Below are positions 8,588 to 17,189 of a stretch of DNA of 54,671 bases, piece after piece. A program made the translations under genes and the position numbers. Position 1 is the stretch's first letter. The number at the start of each line of letters is the position of its first letter. The notes beneath the pieces are model-generated. The model did no database searches and was not told the DNA's origin. It saw nothing but the letters and a program-made list of their open reading frames with translations. This stretch comes from Virgibacillus senegalensis (GTDB lineage Bacteria > Bacillota > Bacilli > Bacillales > Amphibacillaceae), in assembly GCF_000821245.2 (NCBI RefSeq), contig NZ_LN611424.1, positions 849,648-904,318 on the forward strand. The letters run 5' to 3'.

Positions 8588-9718
8588 TTACGACTGATTT
8601 GTATATTCTTCCAAAAATAACATAGCTAAATAGAAAGAAACCTGGGAGTGAAGCTGCTTGGGGTCATGACCGGTCAGTTCTTCGATTTTACTCAAGCGGT
8701 AGTGGATGGTGTTGGTATGGACTTTTAACTGGCGCGCTGTTTCCGCAATCTGCGCGTTATTGGACAAAAACACGTTCAAGGTAGTCAAGAGCCCTGAATC
8801 CGGGCGAAGACTGCCAAGACTGCGCTCAATAAAAGCTGTTTTGGTAGCTGCTTGTATGTCTTCGATACAAAGTTCCAATAACAAATTATCATAAAAGACG
8901 AGTGGCACCCGCTTTAATGCAATCGCCAACGTTTTTTCGGTTTTTTGAAACAGCTGTTTCATTGCCTTTGGAGGCCCGGATGGTCCCACTCCAATTTCTG
9001 GGACAAACCCAACACGCTTCTTCATATGCTGTTGGAATCGGGCAAACAGTCTGTGGTAATCCGATGATACTAGAGAATCCGATGACTCCAGCTCATCATG
9101 AATAAGCAGGCAATGGTCGTTTCCCCAGCTTAGTAACGTGTCTGTTGTTCTTTTTTCGAACCATTCACGGGCCAGTCGGTAATATGCGGCTGCGTTTTGG
9201 CTGTCCAGAGAGGGAAAGTGGATAAGGGAACACCGTTTCCAGGTGGTCATATCGAATCCTAAAATCTGGCCGTTGTGCAGGAAAGCGTCGTCCGCTTCTT
9301 CTTGCTGAATCCAATCAAGAAAATAGGCTTCCATTCTCCGGTTTTTCCACTCCGTCTGTTGGAAGTAGATATTTTCCTGGATGAGCAATTCGGTCATTTT
9401 CTTGACCAGTGAACCAAACGGTGCAACCTTTTCCGGGAGGCCGGTAATACCAATCACGCCGATCGGCTCTCCGTCGAAGTAAATCGGAAGATTGATCCCT
9501 GCCTTTACACCTTTTAGTTTCCTTTCATCTGCCTCGGAGAGAATCAATTCCGTTTTTCGATGGCAGGCTAAGACGGCTCCTTCATGAAAGCTGCCGACAC
9601 GTCTTTTATCCGTACTGGCAATAATGTTACCGGCTGGATCAACGATGATCAGATGTTCGTCCATCAATGTTTTAACTTCCGATACAATTTTTCTGCCTAG
9701 TTCAGGGGTCAAATACAT
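8588..9718 (-). CDS. CdaR/YsfB-type regulator of glycolate genes
   Basis: The 376-residue protein has an N-terminal sugar-diacid recognition domain (about 1-135, beginning LTPELGRKIVSEV and including a GVIGITG turn). A variable middle follows. The C-terminus has a PucR-like helix-turn-helix at about 315-365 with AETARQLKVHTNTIHYRLSK. Such proteins activate genes for carboxylic-acid use when the effector binds. Position immediately upstream of glcD and on the same strand supports control of glcDF, as for Bacillus YsfB. The ATG is preceded by a GGGGAT site. Confidence 0.88.
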   Translation of the reverse strand: MYLTPELGRKIVSEVKTLMDEHLIIVDPAGNIIASTDKRRVGSFHEGAVLACHRKTELILSEADERKLKGVKAGINLPIYFDGEPIGVIGITGLPEKVAPFGSLVKKMTELLIQENIYFQQTEWKNRRMEAYFLDWIQQEEADDAFLHNGQILGFDMTTWKRCSLIHFPSLDSQNAAAYYRLAREWFEKRTTDTLLSWGNDHCLLIHDELESSDSLVSSDYHRLFARFQQHMKKRVGFVPEIGVGPSGPPKAMKQLFQKTEKTLAIALKRVPLVFYDNLLLELCIEDIQAATKTAFIERSLGSLRPDSGLLTTLNVFLSNNAQIAETARQLKVHTNTIHYRLSKIEELTGHDPKQLHSQVSFYLAMLFLEEYTNQS

Positions 9719-9947
9719 AATCGCATCCCCTTTACATGATTTGATAGAAAGCTAGAAGAGCGGCAGCATAGACTGTTTGTCCGCTTTCTTAGCCGAAAAC
9801 TCTGTCCTAGTTAAGATTGTAGCAGACAAACCTGTAATCGTATACAACGTTATGAAGACAGTACTTTTTTACAGAATTCCGTTTATTTTGACTATCCAAT
9901 GTCCATACTACAGCTAAATCATAAACCGGAATGGAGGTCTTAAGCGG

Positions 9948-10214
9948 ATGAAGGATGATATTGCACTGAAGGAATTATATTACCAAGTTTTGAAAACTTG
10001 TTTTGCATACGAAATTCATATGGAACCGGGGATGACCTTTATCGACATGTGGAAAGCATTGATCGTAAAAATGGATGATCAAACAAAAGCAGTCCTAAAA
10101 GCAAGGCTTCAGCAGGATGTCCAGGAAAAACGAGGGACCACTTTTGAAAAAATGCTGTTGCTGCTTGAAAGGCAGGAAGCAAGCTTTAAAGAGTCACAGA
10201 AGCAGATAGGGTAA
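9948..10214 (+). CDS. hypothetical 88-aa protein
   Basis: I do not recognise this short acidic and basic-mixed protein. It is predicted helical throughout, without signal or membrane segment. A GGAGGT site precedes the ATG and a strong terminator follows at 10226, so it is a genuine single-gene unit. It is divergent from the glycolate regulator across a 229-base gap, but nothing shows a functional link. Confidence 0.7.
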   Translation: MKDDIALKELYYQVLKTCFAYEIHMEPGMTFIDMWKALIVKMDDQTKAVLKARLQQDVQEKRGTTFEKMLLLLERQEASFKESQKQIG

Positions 10215-10225
10215 TAGGGAGAAGA

Positions 10226-10275
10226 AAAAGCCTGAAGAGTTGCTTCCTTTAAAAGGATGCTCTTCAGGCTTTTTC
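10226..10275 (+). terminator. rho-independent terminator
   Basis: AAAAGCCTGAAGAG pairs with CTCTTCAGGCTTTT, with a small inner TCC/GGA stem, then T-rich sequence. It ends the 88-aa gene unit. Confidence 0.85.
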
Positions 10276-10361
10276 ATTTAATAAGGGGTAATATACTCTG
10301 GCATGGTGGCCAACCAGATCGAAGTTTCATTTTAGGTGGAAGCCTTTTGTCACCAGACTAG

Positions 10362-10901
10362 TCAAGATTTTGCCTGCTTTGGCCATATGAAATAGCTGAT
10401 AGTAGCAAAGGTATCAACCCCAACGACCAATGCCCACATTTTGATTATTCCTGCCAACGCTTCTGTGCGTTCTGGATTGTCGATTATGAAAATTGTAATG
10501 GAAAGTAGCCCGGCACCGATGAAGAATGCCAACAAATGCCGCAGCCAGCCCTTGGCATAATGTCTGGCATAAGCAAAGCCATACCGCTTTGGCGGTTTTT
10601 CCCCTTGTTTAAGGATGTAATATTGGAAGCGTTGATCGGCCCAATCTATCATACTTTTGCCGAATGCTATGGAGCTGCCGATGTAAATAGCGGCAACTCC
10701 ATGGGCAACTGTTGCTGCCGTCCCCCGGTACAAATCAAAGCCAGCAAGCACTAATAATAACAAATCGATCACCGGTGTGGATGCCAGGAAAACCAGACCC
10801 AGCTTTTCTTTTTTAAAAAGATATCGGGTGGTCAATCCGGCGATGATGGCAACCCAAAACCCTATTTCGCACAAAACGATCATCCAAGCGATGAAATTCA
10901 A
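10362..10901 (-). CDS. multi-pass membrane protein, unknown function
   Basis: The 179-residue protein has about five membrane segments and a basic cytoplasmic loop near residues 100-120 (KPPKRYGFAYARHYAKGWLR). I do not recognise a family with a known role. It starts at TTG, fixed by GGAAGGAG eight bases upstream. It is divergent from a TetR-type regulator, and two near-identical palindromes fill the gap, so it is probably the regulator's target. Such pairs often handle toxic compounds or membrane stress, but no transport motif is visible. Confidence 0.8.
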   Translation of the reverse strand: MNFIAWMIVLCEIGFWVAIIAGLTTRYLFKKEKLGLVFLASTPVIDLLLLVLAGFDLYRGTAATVAHGVAAIYIGSSIAFGKSMIDWADQRFQYYILKQGEKPPKRYGFAYARHYAKGWLRHLLAFFIGAGLLSITIFIIDNPERTEALAGIIKMWALVVGVDTFATISYFIWPKQAKS

Positions 10902-10952
10902 CTATTTTTCTCCTTCCTTCAATGAATGAACATAAGTCCAGTTAATTTTATT

Positions 10953-11014
10953 AATACAATTGTATTGGATAATACGATCATAGCACGACTGTTTTTTTAA
11001 TACAATCGTATTAA
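10953..11014. promoter_or_regulatory. paired TetR-type operators
   Basis: Palindromes AATACAATTGTATT (10953-10966) and AATACAATCGTATT (10999-11012, extended by TTAA/TTAA) lie 46 bases apart in the divergent intergenic region. A lone half-site AATACGAT lies at 10971-10978. Spacing of about four and a half turns and symmetry suit dimers of the adjacent TetR protein repressing both genes. Confidence 0.75.
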
Positions 11015-11053
11015 AAAATTGAATAATCTTCGTTAAGTTGCTATCGTAAGAAT

Positions 11054-11647
11054 ATGCCAAAAATAGTGAATCATGAACAACGTAGAAACCAAATAGCAGA
11101 AGCGGCATGGCGGGTTATCCTTAAACATGGAATGGAAGGGGTGACAGTGCGTAAGGTAGCAGAAGAGGCAGGATTATCGCTTGGTGCCTTGCGTTATTAC
11201 TTCTCGAACCAGGAAGGATTGCTCCGCTATGCGATCAATTTAGTTAAGGATAGAGTTGCGGAGAGGATCAAGCAGATTATAAGCCGTGACTTACCGCCTA
11301 AGCAGAAAATGCTCAACGTGTTACTGGAAATTGTTCCAACAAACCAACAAACAAGAGCAGAGATGGAGGTGTGGTTTACTTTTATTTCTTATGCACGGCA
11401 TCACCGTCATCTCCTGGAGGAAGAAGGAGATGGAATCTTACAAGCCATTCAATTGATGTTTGGTTATTTGCAGAAAAAAGGGTTGCTGCGTAAAGGGCTC
11501 GATATCGAATTGGAAACGGAGAAACTGTATGCAATAGTAGATGGATTGGCACTGCATGCCATGCTGGAACCAAAACGGGTAACAGAGAAACAGGCGGCGA
11601 AGGTTATCTCCAGTCATTTGGAGAATATATTGGGGGAATCAGAATAA
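11054..11647 (+). CDS. TetR/AcrR family transcriptional regulator
   Basis: The 197-residue protein has a classic TetR N-terminal helix-turn-helix at about residues 10-50 (IAEAAWRVILKHGMEGVTVR, then EEAGLSLGALRYYF). An all-helical ligand and dimer domain follows. It probably represses itself and the divergent membrane protein through the operators at 10953-11014. The ribosome site is weak (GTAAGAAT), which suits low expression. The acetyltransferase gene starts 14 bases after its stop, so the two share a transcript. The ligand is unknown. Confidence 0.9.
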   Translation: MPKIVNHEQRRNQIAEAAWRVILKHGMEGVTVRKVAEEAGLSLGALRYYFSNQEGLLRYAINLVKDRVAERIKQIISRDLPPKQKMLNVLLEIVPTNQQTRAEMEVWFTFISYARHHRHLLEEEGDGILQAIQLMFGYLQKKGLLRKGLDIELETEKLYAIVDGLALHAMLEPKRVTEKQAAKVISSHLENILGESE

Positions 11648-11661
11648 AGGGGGAACCAACG

Positions 11662-12822
11662 GTGGGAGAAATCATACAATTGACTGAAAAGGATTTTCCG
11701 GAAATTTTTGCTTTATCCAAATTTGCCTTTCAATATGAAATTCCTCCAGAGGATATGCAGAAAAGAATTGAAGAAACCAAGCGGCATAAAATTTGGGGTT
11801 GGATGGAGCAGGGAGTCCTTGCAGGCAAGCTCCATCTCCATTCCTTTTCTTGTTATTTGGACGGTGAAAAATTTGCAATGGGAGGAATCGGGGGTGTGGC
11901 TACATGGCCGGAACATCGCCGGAAAGGGATAATCAAAAGACTATTGTACCACGCGCTTCTTGATATGAAAAGAAACGGTCAGACACTATCTTTCCTGCAT
12001 CCATTTTCTTTCCCTTTTTATCGAAAGTATGGGTGGGAGCTCGTTTTTACCAACAAACATTATTCCATCCCGATGGAGCGGTTAAAGAAAGATTGGAATG
12101 GCAGCGGGTATGTCCGCAGAATAGAAAAGGACATTCCTTTTTTGCAATCCCTATATACACCATACGCCCTTCGGTACAACGGGATGCTGGCCAGAGATGA
12201 AAAATGGTGGCAGCAAAGGGTCTTGACTGGGAACGATCATATAGCAGTGGCCTATGATGAGAAGGGCAAGGCAGAAGGCTATCTTATTTACCATGTAAAG
12301 AATGATGTGTTTACGGTAGAGGAGTTTGTGCATCTATCGTTGAATGCCTGGCATGTACTCATGCAATTCATCGCCAACCATGATTCCATGGCTGAAAAGG
12401 TGGAAATGGTGGCATCAGAAAATGATCATTTACCCTTATGGATCGATGAACCAAGGTTCCCACAGGAAATCAAGCCTTATTTCATGGCACGGATTGTCGA
12501 TGTGCAAGCCTTTCTGGACGCCTATCCTTTTCGGGAATCACAAGGTTCAGTACCAGTCTATCTACATGTGGACGATGATTTTTTGCCAGACAATGCAGGA
12601 AATTACCGCATTGAGGGTGGGCAAGTGGTTCGCAAAGACGATGAAATTCCTGCCGAAAACGGTATTTTTTGCACGATCCAGCAGCTTACTGTGATGCTGC
12701 TTGGCGCAAAGCGGCCCATGGAGTTATATACTGCTGGATTAATTAGCGGCAGTAGTGTGGCCGTGAAACAGCTGGAGGAAATCGTCCCTGTTCAGCAGAC
12801 GTATCTTACCGACTTTTTTTAA
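11662..12822 (+). CDS. Eis-like GNAT family N-acetyltransferase
   Basis: The 386-residue product has the Eis architecture. An N-terminal GNAT fold with acetyl-CoA loop GGVATWPEHRRKGIIKRLL is followed by a second GNAT-like half and a C-terminal SCP2-like domain ending in the terminal Phe-Phe. Eis-type enzymes acetylate amines on drugs, polyamines or lysines using acetyl-CoA. The start is GTG after AAAGGGGGA. Coupling to a TetR gene suggests an inducible detoxification or modification role, but the substrate is open. Confidence 0.85.
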   Translation: MGEIIQLTEKDFPEIFALSKFAFQYEIPPEDMQKRIEETKRHKIWGWMEQGVLAGKLHLHSFSCYLDGEKFAMGGIGGVATWPEHRRKGIIKRLLYHALLDMKRNGQTLSFLHPFSFPFYRKYGWELVFTNKHYSIPMERLKKDWNGSGYVRRIEKDIPFLQSLYTPYALRYNGMLARDEKWWQQRVLTGNDHIAVAYDEKGKAEGYLIYHVKNDVFTVEEFVHLSLNAWHVLMQFIANHDSMAEKVEMVASENDHLPLWIDEPRFPQEIKPYFMARIVDVQAFLDAYPFRESQGSVPVYLHVDDDFLPDNAGNYRIEGGQVVRKDDEIPAENGIFCTIQQLTVMLLGAKRPMELYTAGLISGSSVAVKQLEEIVPVQQTYLTDFF

Positions 12823-12830
12823 TGTTGCAT

Positions 12831-12862
12831 CGGAAGTTGCCAGGCAAGTTTCGCTTTTTTTC
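12831..12862 (+). terminator. probable terminator after the tetR-eis unit
   Basis: TTGCC and GGCAA form a short stem, extended imperfectly by GAA/TTC, and CTTTTTTTC follows. The stem is weak but the T-tract is good. Confidence 0.45.
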
Positions 12863-12912
12863 GTAGGGGAATAAAAGATAATACCTCAATCATGCGAAAG
12901 AAGGAAACAAAT

Positions 12913-13749
12913 ATGGATATATCTTCCGAGAAAATAGATTTAAAGAAGCAACAGAAGCAGGCCAAGCCTTGGATCCGCCGGTTTGGAAGAATCGGTTATA
13001 TGGCACAGGGAGTGGTGTTTGCCTTGATCGGAATTCTTGCTTTTATGGCGGCTATTGGTGTGGGCGGAAAGACTTCTGGAACAAGTGGGATGTTTCAATC
13101 GCTAGCCGCCCTGCCATTTGGAGAAATACTGATCTGGATTATTGGCTTCGGACTTTTCGGTTACATTGTCTGGCAGTTGATCAGGGCATTTAAAGATCCG
13201 GATGGCTACGGAAAAAACATAAGAGGATTGACGGTTCGTGCAGGCTTCATCATCAGTGCGATGATTTATGGAGGCATCGCCTTCAAAGCGCTTCAAATTG
13301 CCATGCATGCCGGCAGCAGCGGGAGTTCCGAGCAAACGATGTCGGCAAAGCTTTTATCCCAGCCTTTTGGCCCATGGTTGCTTGGGCTGTTTGGAGTTAT
13401 TGTCTTTGGTTTTGCTATCTATGAAGCAGGAATCGGCATCACAGGCAGTTACATGAAAAAGTTCGAGCAGGGCGAAATGGAGAAAAAGGAAGAAAAAACC
13501 GCGATAATCGCCGGTAAAGTCGGAATGATTTCCCGGGGAATAGTGTTTGGTCTTGTCGGATTTTTCTTTGTACAAACGGCTGTCACGACAAATCCCGATA
13601 AGGCGAAGGGATTGGATGAAGCGCTGTCGGAGTTGGCTCAACAGCCGTTTGGAAGATGGATGCTCGGGATCGTTTCCCTCGGATTTATATTGTTTGGGCT
13701 ATACCAATTATTCAGAGGACGGTATCAAAAAATGGATTTCGGCCAATAG
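12913..13749 (+). CDS. DUF1206 membrane protein
   Basis: The 278-residue protein is built from three similar membrane units of about 75-90 residues. Each opens with a GRIGYMAQGVVFALIG-like motif: IRRFGRIGYMAQGVVFALIG, LTVRAGFIISAMIYGG and KVGMISRGIVFGLVG. Each ends near QPFGxWxLG. This triplication defines DUF1206; the function is unknown. The start at 12913 follows AGAAGGA; the ATG at 12892 lacks a ribosome site. It is a single-gene unit closed by a strong terminator. Confidence 0.85.
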   Translation: MDISSEKIDLKKQQKQAKPWIRRFGRIGYMAQGVVFALIGILAFMAAIGVGGKTSGTSGMFQSLAALPFGEILIWIIGFGLFGYIVWQLIRAFKDPDGYGKNIRGLTVRAGFIISAMIYGGIAFKALQIAMHAGSSGSSEQTMSAKLLSQPFGPWLLGLFGVIVFGFAIYEAGIGITGSYMKKFEQGEMEKKEEKTAIIAGKVGMISRGIVFGLVGFFFVQTAVTTNPDKAKGLDEALSELAQQPFGRWMLGIVSLGFILFGLYQLFRGRYQKMDFGQ

Positions 13750-13758
13750 ACCGATAGG

Positions 13759-13802
13759 AAAAAGCCAGCTTGTCGAATGCTTGTGACAAGCTGGCTTTTT
13801 TA
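13759..13802 (+). terminator. rho-independent terminator
   Basis: A 16-bp perfect stem containing AAGCCAGCTTGTC and GACAAGCTGGCTT is followed by a T-run. It separates the DUF1206 gene from the riboswitch promoter. Confidence 0.9.
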
Positions 13803-13885
13803 GTGCCATTCGTTACGAAAAAAGTCATATAAGATTGGAAAGTTTTTAGATGTGAAAAAATATCTGCATAATCTGTAAAATTATG

Positions 13886-13914
13886 TTGAAAAGTGAAAAA
13901 TGACACAGTATACT
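13886..13914 (+). promoter_or_regulatory. sigma-A promoter of the riboswitch-controlled unit
   Basis: TTGAAA (13886-13891), a 17-base spacer and TATACT (13909-13914) predict a start near 13921, about 30 bases before the riboswitch. Confidence 0.75.
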
Positions 13915-13949
13915 TACTAAAGTACTACATAATAGGTGAATAAATTTTT

Positions 13950-14052
13950 GATAAAGGCAAACTAATCGAAAGGTTAGGACGCAAAGCTTAGGGTCTAAGG
14001 TTATGGAATGAGCCATTATGCTCATGAATAATGATGATCGCCTGGCTGCCAC
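13950..14052 (+). ncRNA. cyclic-di-GMP-I (GEMM) riboswitch
   Basis: The conserved GEMM-I elements occur in order. GGCAAAC is at 13956, then a stem closed by a CGAA tetraloop, GGACGCAAAGC at 13977-13987 and a GGGTCTAAGG strand. A variable second hairpin (13996-14042) follows, and CCTGGCTGCC closes it at 14041-14050. These invariant bases form the c-di-GMP pocket in this class. A promoter lies upstream and an intrinsic terminator downstream (14085-14117), so c-di-GMP level should decide read-through into the LuxR-type regulator and chemoreceptor genes. The sign of control cannot be read with certainty. Confidence 0.92.
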
Positions 14053-14084
14053 ACACATGATTCATATAAAATCATGCTTTGTTT

Positions 14085-14117
14085 GGCTGTTCCTAAATGG
14101 GAAGAGCCATTTTTTTG
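14085..14117 (+). terminator. riboswitch expression-platform terminator
   Basis: GGCT-G-TTCC pairs with GGAA-G-AGCC (one internal G-G mismatch) and is followed by ATTTTTTT. A second hairpin (CATGAT/ATCATG, 14057-14076) lies between aptamer and terminator and could act in switching. Confidence 0.75.
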
Positions 14118-14240
14118 GGGTTTTTTAGAAGGAGGCTGGCTAATCACTGGGAAACGGAAAAAAGTAGGAAAGAACAAATATCATCGGTCATGGGATGGAA
14201 AAGTTAATCAGGGGAATACGGAAAGAAAGATTGGTGTGAG

Positions 14241-14882
14241 TTGAAATTGAATATTATGGTAATAAAAGATCGTTGCTTAATGAGGGATGGTATCGTTAAT
14301 GTGTTACAAAATGAATATGCCGACCATAGGGTTCATGCGTTTGCATATGAGGAATGTAATGCATTAATCCGTGAAGAAAAAACAGCAGACCTTTTGATTG
14401 TCGACATCGATACGGACAACGAGATAATCATGGAGCTGATTGAATGGCACAAATATAAAAATACGAAAGTTATTGTCTGGACCGCTGATCCTGATAAATC
14501 CCGATTGGAAAATTGGTTTCAGGAAGGGCTTGACGGTTATTTCTTCAACGGCATGCAGCCCGAGGAATTGACTGCAGGGATAAATTGTGTCCTCAATGAC
14601 GACGTGTATGTACATCCAAAGTTGTCAGCCATTTTATTGCACGACTATAGAAAGTTGTCTCATAAAGTGGCAGAGAGACCGGTCGGTGTTCTGACGGAGC
14701 GGGAATGGAATGTGCTGGAACTGTTGACGAAGGGTTCCAGCAATGACAAGATAGCCAAAATGTTGTTCATCACGGAAAAAACGGTAAAAAACCATGTGAG
14801 CTCCATCTTTAGAAAACTGGGCGTAACAGATCGTACCAATGCGGTTTTATATGCATTGAGGCACCGCTGGTTTTACTTATAA
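14241..14882 (+). CDS. LuxR/NarL-type regulator with degenerate receiver
   Basis: The 213-residue protein has a DegU-like layout. A receiver (about 1-120) is followed by a LuxR-type helix-turn-helix (about 149-213) with LTEREWNVLELLTKGSSNDK and KTVKNHVSSIFRKLGV. In the receiver D55 (IVDID) and T81 are present. The usual acidic pair reads Lys9-Asp10, and the conserved lysine after beta-5 is Asn103. Phosphorylation may therefore be lost or altered. It starts at TTG with only a weak GGTGTGAG site, so translation is probably low. It lies downstream of the c-di-GMP riboswitch and 72 bases before the chemoreceptor gene. No partner kinase is present. Confidence 0.85.
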   Translation: MKLNIMVIKDRCLMRDGIVNVLQNEYADHRVHAFAYEECNALIREEKTADLLIVDIDTDNEIIMELIEWHKYKNTKVIVWTADPDKSRLENWFQEGLDGYFFNGMQPEELTAGINCVLNDDVYVHPKLSAILLHDYRKLSHKVAERPVGVLTEREWNVLELLTKGSSNDKIAKMLFITEKTVKNHVSSIFRKLGVTDRTNAVLYALRHRWFYL

Positions 14883-14954
14883 ACAATTCAACTTCGACAA
14901 TAGTGCAAGCGGCTTTAAGAACACTGGAATATAGCTTCTATAAGGGGAGTAAAC

Positions 14955-16676
14955 ATGAAGAATAAAAGAAAACTTTTCAGGAATTTTTCTGACATCAGTA
15001 TCGGCTGGAAATATGGGTTAAGCTTGATTGTCGTGTTTATCTTGTTCGGAATTACTGCAGCAATAGTGACTGCACTTATTACAGGGATTGGCAATAACAT
15101 CGATGAACTGGATAGAAGAGGGGACAGGGCAATCAAAGTGACCGAGATGGGTTCCTTAACCAGGGCGAAATCAGTTCGGATTGCCAGTTACTTGAATAAC
15201 GATGATCCCCGCTACATAGACGAATATAACGAGCGTCTAGAGAAGTTCAATACACTGGAAAATGAATTGGAAATAAAAATGGATACAACCGAACAAAAGG
15301 AATTATTTTCTCAAATCCGTGAGAATGATAAGCGAATGAACGATTTGTTTCTGGAAGTTATAATTCCCGCAGTGGAGCAGGATGAAGCCTCCCTGCTTGC
15401 AAACCTGAAAGTGGAATCAGACAAACTACGGTCGGAAACTGTGCAGTTACTGGACGAATTACGTGAGACAGTTGTAGCTGAGCGGCAAATAGCAGTCGAC
15501 CAAGCATCAGACAGTTCCACTGTGGCTAGAAGTGTCTTATTAATTGCAATGGCTGTTTCCATTATTCTTGGGGGATTGCTCGTCTTCTTGATCAGTCGAT
15601 CTGTTATCCGGAATCTAAACAAAGTCATCTATGTCAGTGACCAGATCGCCGATGGAAACCTGGCGGTGGACCCGATAAATTATGACGGCAAGGATGAAAT
15701 CGGCAGGCTTGCCACCTCGATTAATGGGATGGGGTATAGCCTGAAGAATATGGTAGAAAAAATTGCCGGTATTTCTGAAACGGTCAGTGGGCAAAGTGAG
15801 GAATTGACCCAATCGGCCAATGAAGTAAAGGCTGGTTCCCAGCAGGTAGCTACTACTATGCAGGAATTAGCATCAGGATCAGAATCACAGGCCAATAGTG
15901 CCTCTGAGTTGGCTTCTGTAATGGGTGATTTCTCTCAAAAAGTACAGGAGGCGAATGAAAGAGGTGCCCACATCGATGAAACATCCAGTCATGTCCTCGG
16001 TATGACTGAAGACGGAAGCAGGTTGATGGATTCGTCGGTTGAACAAATGAACAAAATCGATAAGATTGTCCAGGACGCCGTGAAAAAAGTGCAAGGGTTG
16101 GATGCTCAATCACAGGAAATCTCCAAGCTTGTATCGGTCATTAAAGACATCGCTGAACAGACCAACTTGCTTGCACTGAATGCAGCAATCGAAGCTGCGC
16201 GTGCGGGTGAACACGGAAAAGGCTTCGCTGTTGTTGCCGATGAAGTAAGAAAGCTTGCAGAACAAGTAGGAGTCTCTGTTACCGACATCACGAACATTGT
16301 GAGCAATATCCAGACCGAGTCCAGCAATGTGACAGAATCGCTTCAAGGCGGCTATAAAGAGGTTGAACAAGGGACCAGTCAAATTGAGAAAACTGGTAAA
16401 ACATTTGCCAGCATCCATTCTTCTGTTTCTGAAATGGTGGAAAGTGTTCAAATGGTCTCTGGAAACTTGGCAGCCATTGCTGCAAACAGTCAGGAAATGA
16501 ATGCTTCGATTGAAGAAATTGCTTCGATATCGGAGGAGGCTGCAGCAGGGGTAGAACAAACCTCGGCATCCTCGCAGCAGACGAGCAGTTCGATGGAGGA
16601 AGTTGCCAACAGTTCGGAACAGCTTTCCAGATTGGCAGAAGAACTGAATGGATTGGTAAGACAGTTTAAATTATAG
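14955..16676 (+). CDS. methyl-accepting chemotaxis protein, YvaQ-like
   Basis: The 573-residue receptor has TM1 at about 20-43, an extracytoplasmic four-helix-bundle ligand domain, TM2 at about 190-212, a HAMP domain at about 213-265 and a long signalling coiled coil. The tip carries [20 protein letters not shown], the site for CheA and CheW docking, and glutamine/glutamate-rich methylation helices flank it. AAGGGGAG precedes the ATG. It shares a riboswitch-led transcript with the regulator upstream, so receptor abundance should follow intracellular c-di-GMP. The sensed ligand is unknown. Architecture resembles Bacillus YvaQ. Confidence 0.93.
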   Translation: MKNKRKLFRNFSDISIGWKYGLSLIVVFILFGITAAIVTALITGIGNNIDELDRRGDRAIKVTEMGSLTRAKSVRIASYLNNDDPRYIDEYNERLEKFNTLENELEIKMDTTEQKELFSQIRENDKRMNDLFLEVIIPAVEQDEASLLANLKVESDKLRSETVQLLDELRETVVAERQIAVDQASDSSTVARSVLLIAMAVSIILGGLLVFLISRSVIRNLNKVIYVSDQIADGNLAVDPINYDGKDEIGRLATSINGMGYSLKNMVEKIAGISETVSGQSEELTQSANEVKAGSQQVATTMQELASGSESQANSASELASVMGDFSQKVQEANERGAHIDETSSHVLGMTEDGSRLMDSSVEQMNKIDKIVQDAVKKVQGLDAQSQEISKLVSVIKDIAEQTNLLALNAAIEAARAGEHGKGFAVVADEVRKLAEQVGVSVTDITNIVSNIQTESSNVTESLQGGYKEVEQGTSQIEKTGKTFASIHSSVSEMVESVQMVSGNLAAIAANSQEMNASIEEIASISEEAAAGVEQTSASSQQTSSSMEEVANSSEQLSRLAEELNGLVRQFKL

Positions 16677-16752
16677 GTGGTTTTCTGTATCGTAATCGTT
16701 GCATCACGAGAGATGGAAACGGTACTTAAATTCTTTTTATAGTCAGCGGATA

Positions 16753-16791
16753 AAAAGGCTGTCGAGCTATTTCAGCTCGACAGCCTTTTCT
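16753..16791 (+). terminator. terminator of the riboswitch-chemoreceptor unit
   Basis: A 16-bp perfect stem (16753-16768 with 16774-16789) is followed by CTATT; the A-rich 5' arm also lets it work on the minus strand. Confidence 0.85.
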
Positions 16792-16883
16792 ATTAATCAG
16801 AAATAAAGGCATGTCGCAAAGGTTTATTGTCCGGTACTTTCTATTTCTGTCTTATATATTTTGTCAGCTGTTGGTTTAAATCT

Positions 16884-17069
16884 TTATTGCTCTTGGTGGT
16901 CATGGCTTTGTGTGCTTTTTAGTTCGTCGATTTTTTGCTCGATCCGGTTTAATTGTTTTTGGCGTTTTGCCTGAGACCGGAACAAAGAGACAAACAACAT
17001 AATGATCAACACCAAAATGATTAGGTAAAACAGCTGAACGAGCACGTCTCCCCATAATAAATCACCCAT
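16884..17069 (-). CDS. DUF4083-type small membrane protein
   Basis: The 61-residue product starts with MGDLLWGDVLVQLFYLIILV, has one membrane helix at about 9-32, then a basic-acidic helix (KRQKQLNRIEQKIDELKS). This is the pattern of DUF4083 proteins in bacilli; their role is unknown. The start at 17069 follows AAAGGGGATC; a longer frame to 17174 has no ribosome site. It is downstream of the sortase gene on the same strand, about 120 bases away, and may or may not be cotranscribed. Confidence 0.7.
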   Translation of the reverse strand: MGDLLWGDVLVQLFYLIILVLIIMLFVSLFRSQAKRQKQLNRIEQKIDELKSTQSHDHQEQ

Positions 17070-17189
17070 TAAAATGATCCCCTTTATGATAGATGTTAGG
17101 TTTATTTTATCAGATAGTAACAATGCAAGATGCCCTGGAAGGAAAAATGAATAATTAAGGGTTAATGGATACAAGAGATGGATTGAAAG

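Noticed and set aside
14053-14080. CATGAT/ATCATG hairpin as a separate terminator
   Set aside because: Short A-T stem without T-tract; better seen as part of the riboswitch expression platform.
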